Origin: Symbiodinium natans
Taxonomy: Eukaryota; Sar; Dinophyceae; Suessiales; Symbiodiniaceae
NCBI GenBank assembly: GCA_905221605.1
Contig: CAJNDS010001391.1
Coordinates: forward strand, 565,001 to 615,000
Length of the DNA stretch: 50,000 nucleotides
Direction of reading: 5' to 3'
The notes beneath the pieces were generated by a model. It was not told the origin of the DNA. It did not search any database and worked only from the letters and a program-made list of their open reading frames with translations. The position numbers and the translations under genes were made by a program. Of the stretch, positions 19,053 to 29,300 are shown piece after piece; the first letter of the stretch is position 1, and each line of letters opens with the position of its first letter.

Positions 19053-21224
19053 ATGGCACAGCGCACTCCGGCGACCCTGGCGCTGGGCGGCTTGGCCGGT
19101 GGGCTGGCCTACTTGAGCTCGGGCAGCCAGGCCTTTGCAGCTGCGCCGGCGACCTCGAACCTCCGCCAGCAGCGTGCGGCTCATGCAGCACAGGCGCCTT
19201 CGTCCTTGACCTCCACATCCCTGCCAGCCATGATGGCGGGTGGCGTGGTCCTTGCCGCCGCTGCCACCTCTGGACGTGGGACCCGCTCGCGTGGCAGCGC
19301 ACCCGCCCGGGCGGTCACTCCTTACGAGTTGCAGGAGAACGTCTATGCCGACCTCGAGTTCACCAACGACATCGGCTACCTGCCTGATGGCACTCCCATG
19401 AACCGGGCAGGCAACGCCATCAACCACCCAGAGACCATCGGCCCTGACAGTCACGCTCCGGGCTCCCCTCTGCCACGCGCTCACTTCGTGAACTCCGTCG
19501 GTTACCTGCCGGACGGCACTCCTCTGAATGCAGCCGGTAATGCCATCAACCACCCGGAGACCATGCAGCCGGACTCTCACACACCAGGTTCTCCTCTACC
19601 AGCGTCCACGTACGCAGCGGACATCGGCTACCTGGTGGATGGCACTCCCATGGAGACGGCCGGCAACAACTCTGTGAGGGGTGGCGCCACGCCTCCACCA
19701 GCACCTCCAGTGGCGGCCGCGGCATTCGTTGGCTCCAGTGCACCGGCATCTGCGCCCGCACCAGCACCAGCTGCACCGACACCTGCACCTGCAGTGGCTG
19801 CGCCCGGTGCTCCTCGCACTGCCATGTACGGGAGGAAGTTCGAATACAGCTTCCAGAAGGATGCCTTCGCCGACTGCGAGTTCAGCAACGACGTGGGCTA
19901 TCTTCCCGACGGCACTCCAATGAACAAGGCGGGCAATGCCATCAACCATCCGGAGAGTATTGGTCCGGACAGCCATGCACCTGGCTCACCGTTGCCCAGG
20001 GCCAACTTTGTCAATTCCATCGGCTACTTGCCGGATGGCACTCCCATGAATGCAGCTGGCAACGCCATCAACCACCCGGAGACCATGCAGCCAGACCTTC
20101 ACACGCCAGGCTCTCCTCTGCCAGAGTCTGTGTATGCAGCCGACGTGGGCTATTTGGTGGATGGCACTCCCATGGAGACGGCCGGCAACAACTCTGTGAG
20201 GGGTGGCGCCACGCCTCCGCCAGCACCTCCAGTGGCGGCCGCGGCATTCGTTGGCTCCAGTGCACCAGCATCTACGCCCGCACCAGCACCAGCTGCACCG
20301 ACACCTGCACCTGCAGTGGCTGCGCCGGGTGCTCCTCGCACTGCCATGTACGGGAGGAAGTTTGAATACAGCTTCCAGAAGGATGCCTTCGCCGACTGCG
20401 AGTTCAGCAACGACGTGGGCTATCTTCCCGATGGCACTCCAATGAACAAGGCGGGCAATGCCATCAACCATCCGGAGAGTATTGGTCCGGACAGCCATGC
20501 ACCTGGCTCACCGTTGCCCAGGGCCAACTTTGTCAATTCCATCGGCTACTTGCCGGATGGCACTCCCATGAATGCAGCTGGCAACGCCATCAACCACCCG
20601 GAGACCATGCAGCCAGACCTTCACACGCCAGGCTCTCCTTTGCCAGAGTCTGTGTATGCAGCCGACGTGGGCTATTTGGTGGATGGCACTCCCCTGGAGA
20701 CGGCCGGCAACAACTCAGTCAGGGGTGGCGCCGTACCCGCGTCAGCTCCTGCAGCGGCTCCGGCACCCTCTGCCCCGACACCTCAGCCTGTGGTCGCAGC
20801 GGCCTTCGTCGGCTCGTCGGCAGGGACCTCATCCAAAGTCAGGCACGCCGGGAACTTCGCCTACTCCTTCCAGAAGGACTCCTGGGCCGACCTGGAGTTC
20901 AGCAACGACATCGGCTACCTGCCGGACGGCACGCCCATGAACAAGGCCGGGAATGCGATCAACCACCCGGAGAACATTCAGCCGGACAGCCATGCTCCGG
21001 GATCTCCGTTGCCTTCCGCCATCTTCGTGAACGATGTCGGCTACCTGCCAGACGGCACCCCGCTCAACAAGGCCGGCAACGCCATCAACCACCCGGAGAA
21101 CATCCAGCCGGACCTTCACACTCCCGGTTCGCCGCTGCCTGCCTCCGTCTACGCGCAGGACGTGGGCTACTTGGTGGACGGCACGCCCATGAGCACTGCC
21201 GGCAACCTCTCCGTCCAGCAGTAG
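19053..21224 (+). CDS. Stand-alone repeat protein S1, 4 modules, plastid leader (candidate RuBisCO scaffold)
   Basis: A single-exon 723-aa protein. The start is chosen by alignment of MAQRTPATLALGG with the RuBisCO leaders; an upstream in-frame ATG at 19023 is ignored. Residues 1-~85 are the same two-hydrophobic-segment leader ([15 protein letters not shown] at 58-72). Then [13 protein letters not shown] (85-97) enters the repeat region directly, with no enzyme. GYLxDGTP motifs lie at 108/150/192, 282/324/366, 456/498/540 and 621/663/705: exactly 42 residues within a module, 174 between modules 2 and 3. Modules 2-3 open with KFEYSFQKDAFADCEF, module 4 with [16 protein letters not shown]. Ala/Pro linkers contain AAAFVG. 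The sequence is acidic and low-complexity, with no catalytic motif and no membrane segment after the leader. It is probably a plastid-targeted flexible multivalent protein. A RuBisCO-binding pyrenoid role is inferred from shared modules and gene context only. Confidence 0.85.
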   Translation: MAQRTPATLALGGLAGGLAYLSSGSQAFAAAPATSNLRQQRAAHAAQAPSSLTSTSLPAMMAGGVVLAAAATSGRGTRSRGSAPARAVTPYELQENVYADLEFTNDIGYLPDGTPMNRAGNAINHPETIGPDSHAPGSPLPRAHFVNSVGYLPDGTPLNAAGNAINHPETMQPDSHTPGSPLPASTYAADIGYLVDGTPMETAGNNSVRGGATPPPAPPVAAAAFVGSSAPASAPAPAPAAPTPAPAVAAPGAPRTAMYGRKFEYSFQKDAFADCEFSNDVGYLPDGTPMNKAGNAINHPESIGPDSHAPGSPLPRANFVNSIGYLPDGTPMNAAGNAINHPETMQPDLHTPGSPLPESVYAADVGYLVDGTPMETAGNNSVRGGATPPPAPPVAAAAFVGSSAPASTPAPAPAAPTPAPAVAAPGAPRTAMYGRKFEYSFQKDAFADCEFSNDVGYLPDGTPMNKAGNAINHPESIGPDSHAPGSPLPRANFVNSIGYLPDGTPMNAAGNAINHPETMQPDLHTPGSPLPESVYAADVGYLVDGTPLETAGNNSVRGGAVPASAPAAAPAPSAPTPQPVVAAAFVGSSAGTSSKVRHAGNFAYSFQKDSWADLEFSNDIGYLPDGTPMNKAGNAINHPENIQPDSHAPGSPLPSAIFVNDVGYLPDGTPLNKAGNAINHPENIQPDLHTPGSPLPASVYAQDVGYLVDGTPMSTAGNLSVQQ
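19824..20867 (+). repeat. 522-bp in-frame duplication of modules 2 and 3 in S1
   Basis: The segment beginning ATGTACGGGAGGAAG at 19824 recurs at 20346 with few substitutions, giving two almost identical 174-residue modules. S4 carries the same duplication (31230 and 31752). S2 and S3 have only one such module. Confidence 0.85.
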
Positions 21225-21817
21225 TCGTTCGACAACTGATCTTTTGAGTCGGTGGACAGGCCGGCTTCTATGTCGATAATCGTGAGGTGTGCGCAGACAC
21301 TCAAGTCGATAGGATTGCGTGTACTGCTGGGAGCAGAAGCTTGCAAGCCAGGTCGAGTTAGCCCCACCGTTCTGGTACTTGATGAACGAACAGGCTTCAT
21401 CAAGGGTTCCCTGGTTTTGCATGATGCTTCCTTAATCTGCAGCCTTTGGACAGCTTTGCTTGTGAGTTTCCCTAGTTTCAATTGAGTCAAAATAACAGAG
21501 CTTGGCTCGAGATAGCAGGCCGCCTTGAGGCCGCCTTCGATGTCTTCAGCTTTGCTTGCCAGACTTAACACAAGTCATGGCTTGGCACAAGTGATTGGAG
21601 CGATCAGCTCACCCAGTGCATTACAAAAGGCGGCTTCTGAGCTCGGCCCTGTGCACAGGCTTGTGGCTTGGGTGTTAGGGATTATTTTGAAGGTGTAAAT
21701 TGGTCATGACTGCCCTTCAACGCGGCGATTCTGTCGCGAAAGCTTCGTGTTCATCCCCGCAGCTGCTTCACAGGACATATTTGTGACAAGGGTGCTTTGA
21801 GATAGCTTCTTGGACCA
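21225..21817. repeat. S1-S2 spacer, repeated at 23468-24060
   Basis: This 593-bp spacer reads the same as the S2-S3 spacer at 23468-24060, so S2 plus its upstream spacer forms a 2,243-bp tandem unit with S3. It contains a conserved spacer box (21558-21620), CCGCAG ending at 21762 (candidate spliced-leader acceptor, 56 nt before the ATG) and the ACAAGGGTGCTTTGAGATAG type of 5' flank. Confidence 0.85.
21558..21620 (+). promoter_or_regulatory. Conserved spacer box (reference copy)
   Basis: A ~63-bp block beginning GCCAGACTTAACACAAGTCA, continuing TGGCTTGGCACAAGTGATTG and ending GAGCGATCAGCTCACCCAGTGC. It is found in six of the eight spacers between array genes, about 210-260 bp upstream of the ATG in four of them (S2, S3, R4, R5) and farther away before S1 and S4. 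Conservation above the surrounding spacer suggests a shared regulatory or processing role, or simply the relic of the original duplicated unit. Confidence 0.5.
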
Positions 21818-23467
21818 ATGGCGCAGCGCACGCCGGCGACCCTGGCGCTGGGCGGCTTGGCCGGTGGGCTGGCCTACTTGAGCTCGGGCAGCCAGGCCTT
21901 TGCAGCTGCGCCGGCGACCTCGAACCTCCGCCAGCAGCGTGCGGCACATGCAGCACAGGCGCCTTCGTCCTTGACCTCCACATCCCTGCCAGCCATGATG
22001 GCGGGTGGCGTGGTCCTTGCCGCCGCTGCCACCTCTGGACGTGGCACCCGCTCGCGTGGCAGCGCACCCGCCCGCGCGGTCACTCCTTACGAGTTGCAGG
22101 AGAACGTCTATGCCGACCTCGAGTTCACCAACGACATCGGCTACCTGCCTGATGGCACTCCCATGAACCGGGCAGGCAACGCCATCAACCACCCAGAGAC
22201 CATCGGCCCTGACAGTCACGCTCCGGGCTCCCCTCTGCCACGCGCTCACTTCGTGAACTCTGTGGGTTACCTGCCCGATGGCACTCCTCTGAATGCAGCC
22301 GGCAATGCCATCAACCACCCGGAGACCATGCAGCCGGACTCTCACACACCAGGTTCTCCTCTACCAGCGTCCACGTATGCAGCGGACATCGGCTACCTGG
22401 TGGATGGCACTCCCATGGAGACGGCCGGCAACAACTCTGTGAGGGGTGGCGCCACGCCTCCACCAGCACCTCCAGTGGCGGCCGCGGCATTCGTTGGCTC
22501 CAGTGCACCAGCATCTGCGCCCGCACCAGCACCAGCTGCACCGACACCTGCACCTGCAGTGGCTGCGCCCGGTGCTCCTCGCACTGCCATGTACGGGAGG
22601 AAGTTTGAATACAGCTTCCAGAAGGATGCCTTCGCCGAGTACGAGTTCAGCAACGATGTGGGCTATCTTCCCGACGGCACTCCCATGAACAGGGCGGGCA
22701 ATGCCATCAACCATCCGGAGAGTATTGGTCCGGACAGCCATGCACCTGGCTCACCGTTGCCCAGGGCCAACTTTGTCAATTCCATCGGCTACTTGCCGGA
22801 TGGCACTCCCATGAATGCAGCTGGCAACGCCATCAACCACCCGGAGACCATGCAGCCAGACCTTCACACGCCAGGCTCTCCTCTGCCAGAGTCTGTGTAT
22901 GCTGCCGACGTGGGCTACTTGGTGGATGGCACTCCCCTGGAGACGGCCGGCAACAACTCTGTGAGGGGTGGCGCCGTACCCGCGTCAGCTCCTGCAGCGG
23001 CTCCGGCACCCTCTGCCCCGACACCTCAGCCTGTGGTCGCAGCGGCCTTCGTCGGCTCGTCGGCAGGGACCTCATCCAAAGTCAGGCACGCCGGGAACTT
23101 CGCCTACTCCTTCCAGAAGGACTCCTGGGCCGACCTGGAGTTCAGCAACGACATCGGCTACCTGCCGGACGGCACGCCCATGAACAAGGCCGGGAATGCG
23201 ATCAACCACCCGGAGAACATTCAGCCGGACAGCCATGCTCCGGGATCTCCGTTGCCTTCCGCCATCTTCGTGAACGATGTCGGCTACCTGCCAGACGGCA
23301 CCCCGCTCAACAAGGCCGGCAACGCCATCAACCACCCGGAGAACATCCAGCCGGACCTTCACACTCCCGGTTCGCCGCTGCCTGCCTCCGTCTACGCGCA
23401 GGACGTGGGCTACTTGGTGGACGGCACGCCCATGAGCACTGCCGGCAACCTCTCCGTCCAGCAGTAG
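21818..23467 (+). CDS. Stand-alone repeat protein S2, 3 modules, plastid leader (candidate RuBisCO scaffold)
   Basis: Intronless, 549 aa, TAG stop. Leader and entry into the repeats are as in S1. GYLxDGTP motifs lie at 108/150/192, 282/324/366 and 447/489/531. It differs from S1 by lacking one 174-residue module, and by FAEYEF in place of the cysteine-containing FADCEF at the start of module 2, so this protein has no module cysteine. The final module ([16 protein letters not shown] to LSVQQ) is almost identical to the C-terminus of every RuBisCO copy. No domain outside the leader and modules is visible. The scaffold role is inferred, as for S1. Confidence 0.85.
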   Translation: MAQRTPATLALGGLAGGLAYLSSGSQAFAAAPATSNLRQQRAAHAAQAPSSLTSTSLPAMMAGGVVLAAAATSGRGTRSRGSAPARAVTPYELQENVYADLEFTNDIGYLPDGTPMNRAGNAINHPETIGPDSHAPGSPLPRAHFVNSVGYLPDGTPLNAAGNAINHPETMQPDSHTPGSPLPASTYAADIGYLVDGTPMETAGNNSVRGGATPPPAPPVAAAAFVGSSAPASAPAPAPAAPTPAPAVAAPGAPRTAMYGRKFEYSFQKDAFAEYEFSNDVGYLPDGTPMNRAGNAINHPESIGPDSHAPGSPLPRANFVNSIGYLPDGTPMNAAGNAINHPETMQPDLHTPGSPLPESVYAADVGYLVDGTPLETAGNNSVRGGAVPASAPAAAPAPSAPTPQPVVAAAFVGSSAGTSSKVRHAGNFAYSFQKDSWADLEFSNDIGYLPDGTPMNKAGNAINHPENIQPDSHAPGSPLPSAIFVNDVGYLPDGTPLNKAGNAINHPENIQPDLHTPGSPLPASVYAQDVGYLVDGTPMSTAGNLSVQQ

Positions 23468-24060
23468 TCGTTCGACAACTGATCTTTTGAGTCGGTGGAC
23501 AGGCCGGCTTCTATGTCGATAATCGTGAGGTGTGCGCAGACACTCAAGTCGATAGGATTGCGTGTACTGCTGGGAGCAGAAGCTTGCAAGCCAGGTCGAG
23601 TTAGCCCCACCGTTCTGGTACTTGATGAACGAACAGGCTTCATCAAGGGTTCCCTGGTTTTGCATGATGCTTCCTTAATCTGCAGCCTTTGGACAGCTTT
23701 GCTTGTGAGTTTCCCTAGTTTCAATTGAGTCAAAATAACAGAGCTTGGCTCGAGATAGCAGGCCGCCTTGAGGCCGCCTTCGATGTCTTCAGCTTTGCTT
23801 GCCAGACTTAACACAAGTCATGGCTTGGCACAAGTGATTGGAGCGATCAGCTCACCCAGTGCATTACAAAAGGCGGCTTCTGAGCTCGGCCCTGTGCACA
23901 GGCTTGTGGCTTGGGTGTTAGGGATTATTTTGAAGGTGTAAATTGGTCATGACTGCCCTTCAACGCGGCGATTCTGTCGCGAAAGCTTCGTGTTCATCCC
24001 CGCAGCTGCTTCACAGGACATATTTGTGACAAGGGTGCTTTGAGATAGCTTCTTGGACCA
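23468..24060. repeat. S2-S3 spacer, second copy of the 593-bp spacer
   Basis: Reads the same as 21225-21817 throughout, including the candidate acceptor AG at 24004-24005. Confidence 0.85.
23801..23863 (+). promoter_or_regulatory. Conserved spacer box
   Basis: Same sequence as the copy at 21558-21620, 260 bp before the S3 ATG. Confidence 0.5.
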
Positions 24061-25710
24061 ATGGCGCAGCGCACGCCGGCGACCCTGGCGCTGGGCGGCT
24101 TGGCCGGTGGGCTGGCCTACTTGAGCTCGGGCAGCCAGGCCTTTGCAGCTGCGCCGGCGACCTCGAACCTCCGCCAGCAGCGTGCGGCACATGCAGCACA
24201 GGCGCCTTCGTCCTTGACCTCCACATCCCTGCCAGCCATGATGGCGGGTGGCGTGGTCCTTGCCGCCGCTGCCACCTCTGGACGTGGCACCCGCTCGCGT
24301 GGCAGCGCACCCGCCCGCGCGGTCACTCCTTACGAGTTGCAGGAGAACGTCTATGCCGACCTCGAGTTCACCAACGACATCGGCTACCTGCCTGATGGCA
24401 CTCCCATGAACCGGGCAGGCAACGCCATCAACCACCCAGAGACCATCGGCCCTGACAGTCACGCTCCGGGCTCCCCTCTGCCACGCGCTCACTTCGTGAA
24501 CTCCGTGGGTTACCTGCCCGATGGCACTCCTCTGAATGCAGCCGGCAATGCCATCAACCACCCGGAGACCATGCAGCCGGACTCTCACACACCAGGTTCT
24601 CCTCTACCAGCGTCCACGTACGCGGCGGACATCGGCTACCTGGTGGATGGCACGCCCATGGAGACGGCCGGCAACAACTCTGTGAGGGGTGGCGCCACGC
24701 CTCCACCTGCACCTCCAGTGGCGGCCGCGGCATTCGTTGGCTCCAGTGCACCAGCATCTACGCCCGCACCAGCACCAGCTGCACCGACACCTGCACCTGC
24801 AGTGGCTGCGCCCGGTGCTCCTCGCACTGCCATGTACGGGAGGAAGTTTGAATACAGCTTCCAGAAGGATGCCTTCGCCGAGTACGAGTTCAGCAACGAT
24901 GTGGGCTATCTTCCCGACGGCACTCCCATGAACAGGGCGGGCAATGCCATCAACCATCCGGAAAGTATTGGTCCGGACAGCCATGCTCCTGGCTCACCGT
25001 TGCCCAGGGCCAACTTTGTCAATTCCATCGGCTACTTGCCGGATGGCACTCCCATGAATGCAGCTGGCAACGCCATCAACCACCCGGAGACCATGCAGCC
25101 AGACCTTCACACGCCAGGCTCTCCTCTGCCAGAGTCTGTGTATGCAGCCGACGTGGGCTACTTGGTGGATGGCACTCCCCTGGAGACGGCCGGCAACAAC
25201 TCAGTCAGGGGTGGCGCCGTGCCCGCGTCAGCTCCTGCAGCGGCTCCGGCACCCTCTGCCCCGACACCTCAGCCTGTGGTCGCAGCGGCCTTCGTCGGCT
25301 CGTCGGCAGGGACCTCATCCAAAGTCAGGCACGCCGGGAACTTCGCCTACTCCTTCCAGAAGGACTCCTGGGCCGACCTGGAGTTCAGCAACGACATCGG
25401 CTACCTGCCGGACGGCACGCCCATGAACAAGGCCGGGAATGCAATCAACCACCCGGAGAACATTCAGCCAGACAGCCATGCTCCGGGATCTCCGTTGCCT
25501 TCCGCCATCTTCGTGAACGATGTCGGCTACCTCCCAGACGGCACCCCGCTCAACAAGGCCGGCAACGCCATTAACCACCCGGAGAACATCCAGCCGGATC
25601 TTCACACTCCCGGTTCTCCGCTGCCTGCCTCCGTCTACGCGCAGGACGTGGGCTACTTGGTTGACGGAACGCCCATGAGCAGTGCTGGCAACCTCTCCGT
25701 CCAGCAGTAG
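24061..25710 (+). CDS. Stand-alone repeat protein S3, 3 modules, plastid leader (candidate RuBisCO scaffold)
   Basis: Intronless, 549 aa, TAG stop; near-identical tandem copy of S2 at 2,243-bp spacing. Protein differences I can see are APASTPAP for APASAPAP in the first linker and MSSAGN for MSTAGN at the end, the latter matching R1 and R5. Scattered silent changes show it is a genuine second copy and not an exact assembly duplicate of the coding region. Its downstream spacer diverges from the S1/S2 type. Confidence 0.85.
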   Translation: MAQRTPATLALGGLAGGLAYLSSGSQAFAAAPATSNLRQQRAAHAAQAPSSLTSTSLPAMMAGGVVLAAAATSGRGTRSRGSAPARAVTPYELQENVYADLEFTNDIGYLPDGTPMNRAGNAINHPETIGPDSHAPGSPLPRAHFVNSVGYLPDGTPLNAAGNAINHPETMQPDSHTPGSPLPASTYAADIGYLVDGTPMETAGNNSVRGGATPPPAPPVAAAAFVGSSAPASTPAPAPAAPTPAPAVAAPGAPRTAMYGRKFEYSFQKDAFAEYEFSNDVGYLPDGTPMNRAGNAINHPESIGPDSHAPGSPLPRANFVNSIGYLPDGTPMNAAGNAINHPETMQPDLHTPGSPLPESVYAADVGYLVDGTPLETAGNNSVRGGAVPASAPAAAPAPSAPTPQPVVAAAFVGSSAGTSSKVRHAGNFAYSFQKDSWADLEFSNDIGYLPDGTPMNKAGNAINHPENIQPDSHAPGSPLPSAIFVNDVGYLPDGTPLNKAGNAINHPENIQPDLHTPGSPLPASVYAQDVGYLVDGTPMSSAGNLSVQQ

Positions 25711-26325
25711 GTGAGCTGTGAGCAGACACTCAGGTCGACAGGATGGCAAAGGGTAGAAGCGAAGTGCTTGGTGCAGCCCCGCTGCACTTGATGAACGAAC
25801 AGACTTTATCAAGTATACCTGGTTTTGCATGATGTTGGATGTGGAGCATCCAAAGCACTCATCCGTTTTACTGTGCAGCCTTTGAGTTTGGTTATGAGTT
25901 TCCCTGCTGAGCAAAGTCAAGCAGGAGTTTCAAAAGAGTCTAAACAGAGCGTGGCTCGAGAAGGGTTCCCTGGCATTGCACGGTGCTTCCTTATTAGCCT
26001 TTCGACAGCTTTGCTTGTCAATTTCTCTAAGAGTTTCAATTGGGTCGAAATAACAGAGCTTGGCTCGAGATAGTAGGCCGCCTTGAGGCCGCCTTCGATG
26101 TCTTCAGTTTTGCTTGCCAGACTTAACACAAGTCATGGCTTGGCACAAGTGATTGGAGCGATCAGCTCACCCAGTGCGTTGCAAAAAGGCAGCTTCCTTT
26201 GCACGTGGCAGTACCAGGGAAGCAGTGACAGATCGCTCGTCGGAGCAGCGAAAAGCTCGTATTAATGACCGTAGCCGTTCCACAGGGCACATTTGAGACA
26301 AGGGTGCTCTACAGTTCCTGAGCAG
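25711..26325. other. S3-R4 spacer
   Basis: A 615-bp spacer partly homologous to the other array spacers (GAGCTTGGCTCGAGATAG, then GCCGCCTTGAGGCCGCCTTC). The conserved box lies at 26116-26178. CCACAG ending at 26285 is the likeliest spliced-leader acceptor, 41 nt before the R4 ATG. No gene seen. Confidence 0.5.
26116..26178 (+). promoter_or_regulatory. Conserved spacer box
   Basis: Near-identical to the 21558 copy, 210 bp upstream of the R4 ATG. Confidence 0.5.
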
Positions 26326-29300
26326 ATGGCGCAGCGCGCGTCGACCCTGGCGCTGGGCGGCTTGGCCGGTGGGCTGGCATACTTGAGCTCAGGCAGTCAG
26401 GCCTTTGCAGCAGCGCCGGCTACTTCGAACCTCCGCCAGCAGCGTGCAAGCCATGCAGCGCAGGCGCCTGCGTCCTCGGCTTCCACATCCCTGCCAGCCA
26501 TGATGGCTGGTGGCGCGGTTCTCGCCGCAGCTGCTGCATCTGGGCGCACCAGCCGCTCGCATGGCAGCACGCCCCTCCCAACCACCGTGCCAGTGAGGAA
26601 ATCGGCCACGGCCCGCAAGGCCCTGGACCAGTCCAGCCGTTACGCCGACCTGTCGCTAGATGAGGCCACGCTCATCAAGAAGCTTTGCTGCAATGAAGCA
26701 CTACTGATCACTTCTTCCATTTCTTCCAGTCTTCGTGTGAAAGGAATCTCTGCTTGTAGGTGGCAACATGGTAGTGAGGTGGGTCGTAGTTGTTGGTGCA
26801 ATCTCAGGAATGGCAAGCACGTGTTGGTGGCGTACATCATGAAGCCGAAGGCAGGATACGATTACCTGGCCACCGCGGCACACTTTGCCGCCGAGTCCTC
26901 CACGGGCACCAACGTGAACGTGTGCACCACGGACGACTTTACCAAGTCCGTGGATGCTCTGGTGTACTACATCGACCCCGACAGCGAGGAGATGAAGATC
27001 GCCTACCCAAATCTGTTGTTCGACCGGAACATCATCGATGGCCGCGCCATGATGTGCTCCTTCCTGACCTTATCCATCGGCAACAACCAGGGTTTGGAGC
27101 CTATTTTCGTTTGCGGATGTCTGTGACATGTTCTGAAGCCACGCTTGACATGTTGCTTAGTTCCATGCCGAGAGTATGTGACAGCTTGGGCTGAGGTATG
27201 GGCGACGTCGAGTACGGCAAGATCTACGACTTCTACTTGCCGCCTGAGTTCCTCCGCCTGTACGACGGCCCGGCCGTGAACGTGGAAGACATGTGGCGCA
27301 TCCTGGGCAAGGGCACCAGCAACGGTGGCCTCGTGGTGGGCACCATCATCAAGCCCAAACTCGGCCTGCAGCCCAAGCCATTCGGCGAGGCCTGCTACGC
27401 GTTCTGGCAGGGTGGCGACTTCATCAAGAACGATGAGCCCCAGGGCAACCAGGTGTTCTGCCAGATGAACGAGGTCATCCCAGAGGTTGTGAAGGCCATG
27501 AGGGCCTGCATCAAGGAGACCGGGGTGGGTAAGCTGTTCTCTGCCAACATCACGGCGGATGATCCCAACGAGATGATCGCCCGCGGCAAGTACTGTCTGT
27601 CCCAGTTCGGTCCTTTGTCCGAGAATTGCGCATTCTTGGTGGACGGATACGTTGCGGGAGGCACGGCCGTGACCTGCGCCCGCCGCAACTTCCCAGGACA
27701 GTTCCTGCACTACCACCGTGCCGGACATGGATCCGTGACTAGCCCCCAGACCCAGCGTGGTTACACCGCCTTCGTGCACACCAAGATCTCCCGAGTCATC
27801 GGCGCGTCCGGCATCCACACCGGCACCATGAGCTTCGGCAAGATGGAGGGCGATGCCTCCGACAAGAACATTGCTTTCATGCTGCAGGACGATGCGGCCG
27901 ATGGCCCGTACTATCACCAGCCGTGGGAAGGCATGAAGCAGACGACCCCCATCATCTCTGGCGGCATGAATGCACTCCGCTTGCCGGCCTTCTTCGAGAA
28001 CTTGGGCCACTCCAACGTGATCCTCACCGCCGGTGGCGGCTCTTTCGGACACAAGGATGGCCCCAAGCCCGGCGCCGTCTCGTGCCGCCAGGGAGAGGAG
28101 GCCTGGAAGGCCTGGAAGGCTGGCCAGTACGGCAACATCAGCTTGAGTGACGGCGTCATTGAGTTCGCAAAGACGCACGAGGAGATCAAGGGTGCTTTCC
28201 TGACCTTCCAGAAGGACGCCGACCAGATCTACCCGGGATGGAAGGAGAAGCTGGGCTACACGGGCGAGTCTTCGGTGCAGGCGGCCAGCTTCGACTGGGC
28301 CAAGAAGGCATCTGCCGCTGCCTTCGTGGGCTGCAGTGTCCCAGAGCGCACGGTCCAGGTCGCCCGGGCGGTCACTCCGTACGAGTTGCAGAAAAAAGTC
28401 TATGCCGACCTCGAGTTCACCAACGACGTCGGCTACCTGCCTGATGGCACTCCCATGAACCGGGCAGGCAACGCCATCAACCACCCGGAGACCATCGGCC
28501 CTGACAGGCACGCTCCGGGCTCCCCTCTGCCGCGCGCCCTCTTCGTGAACTCTGTGGGTTACCTGCCCGATGGCACTCCTCTGAATGCAGCCGGCAACGC
28601 CATCAACCACCCGGAGACCATGCAGCCAGACTCTCACACGCCCGGTTCTCCTTTGCCCACGTCCGCGTATGCAGCTGACATCGGCTACCTGGTGGATGGC
28701 ACTCCCATGGAGACGGCCGGCAACAACTCTGTGAGGGGTGGCGCCACTCCGGCAGCAGCACCTGCCGCCGCAGCTCAATCATTCGGGACTTCTGCCCCTC
28801 CGATGGCAGCCGCAAGTCATGCTGCAGTTGCAGGTGGTCTCTTGCATGGCCGCCAGTTCGACTACAGCTACCAGAAGGACGTGTATGCTGACCTGGAGTT
28901 CAGCAATGATGTTGGCTACTTGCCCGATGGCACTCCGATGAACAGGGCAGGGAATGCGATCAACCACCCGGAGAACATTCAGCCGGACAGGCACACTCCG
29001 GGTTCGCCTCTGCCTAGGGCTGAGTTTGTGAATTCCGTCGGATACTTACCGGACGGCACCCCCCTGAATGCAGCGGGAAATGCCATCAATCATCCAGAGA
29101 CCATGCAGCCTGATCTCCACACACCAGGATCCCCACTGCCGGCCTCCGCCTATGCTGCAGACATTGGGTACCTGGTCGATGGGACCCCGCTGGAGTCAGC
29201 TGGTAACAACTCCGTGAAAGCGCCTCATATGGCAGCCGCAGCATTCGTCAGCTCGACATCCAGCCCTAGCCCGGCACCCACACCGCCCGCCCCTGCCTTC

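Noticed and set aside
26266-26290. CCGTAGCC just before R4 as a relic spliced leader (a sign of a retrogene)
   Set aside because: Only about eight bases match, it lies on the upstream side of the candidate acceptor, and R4 retains both introns, so it is not a retrocopy.
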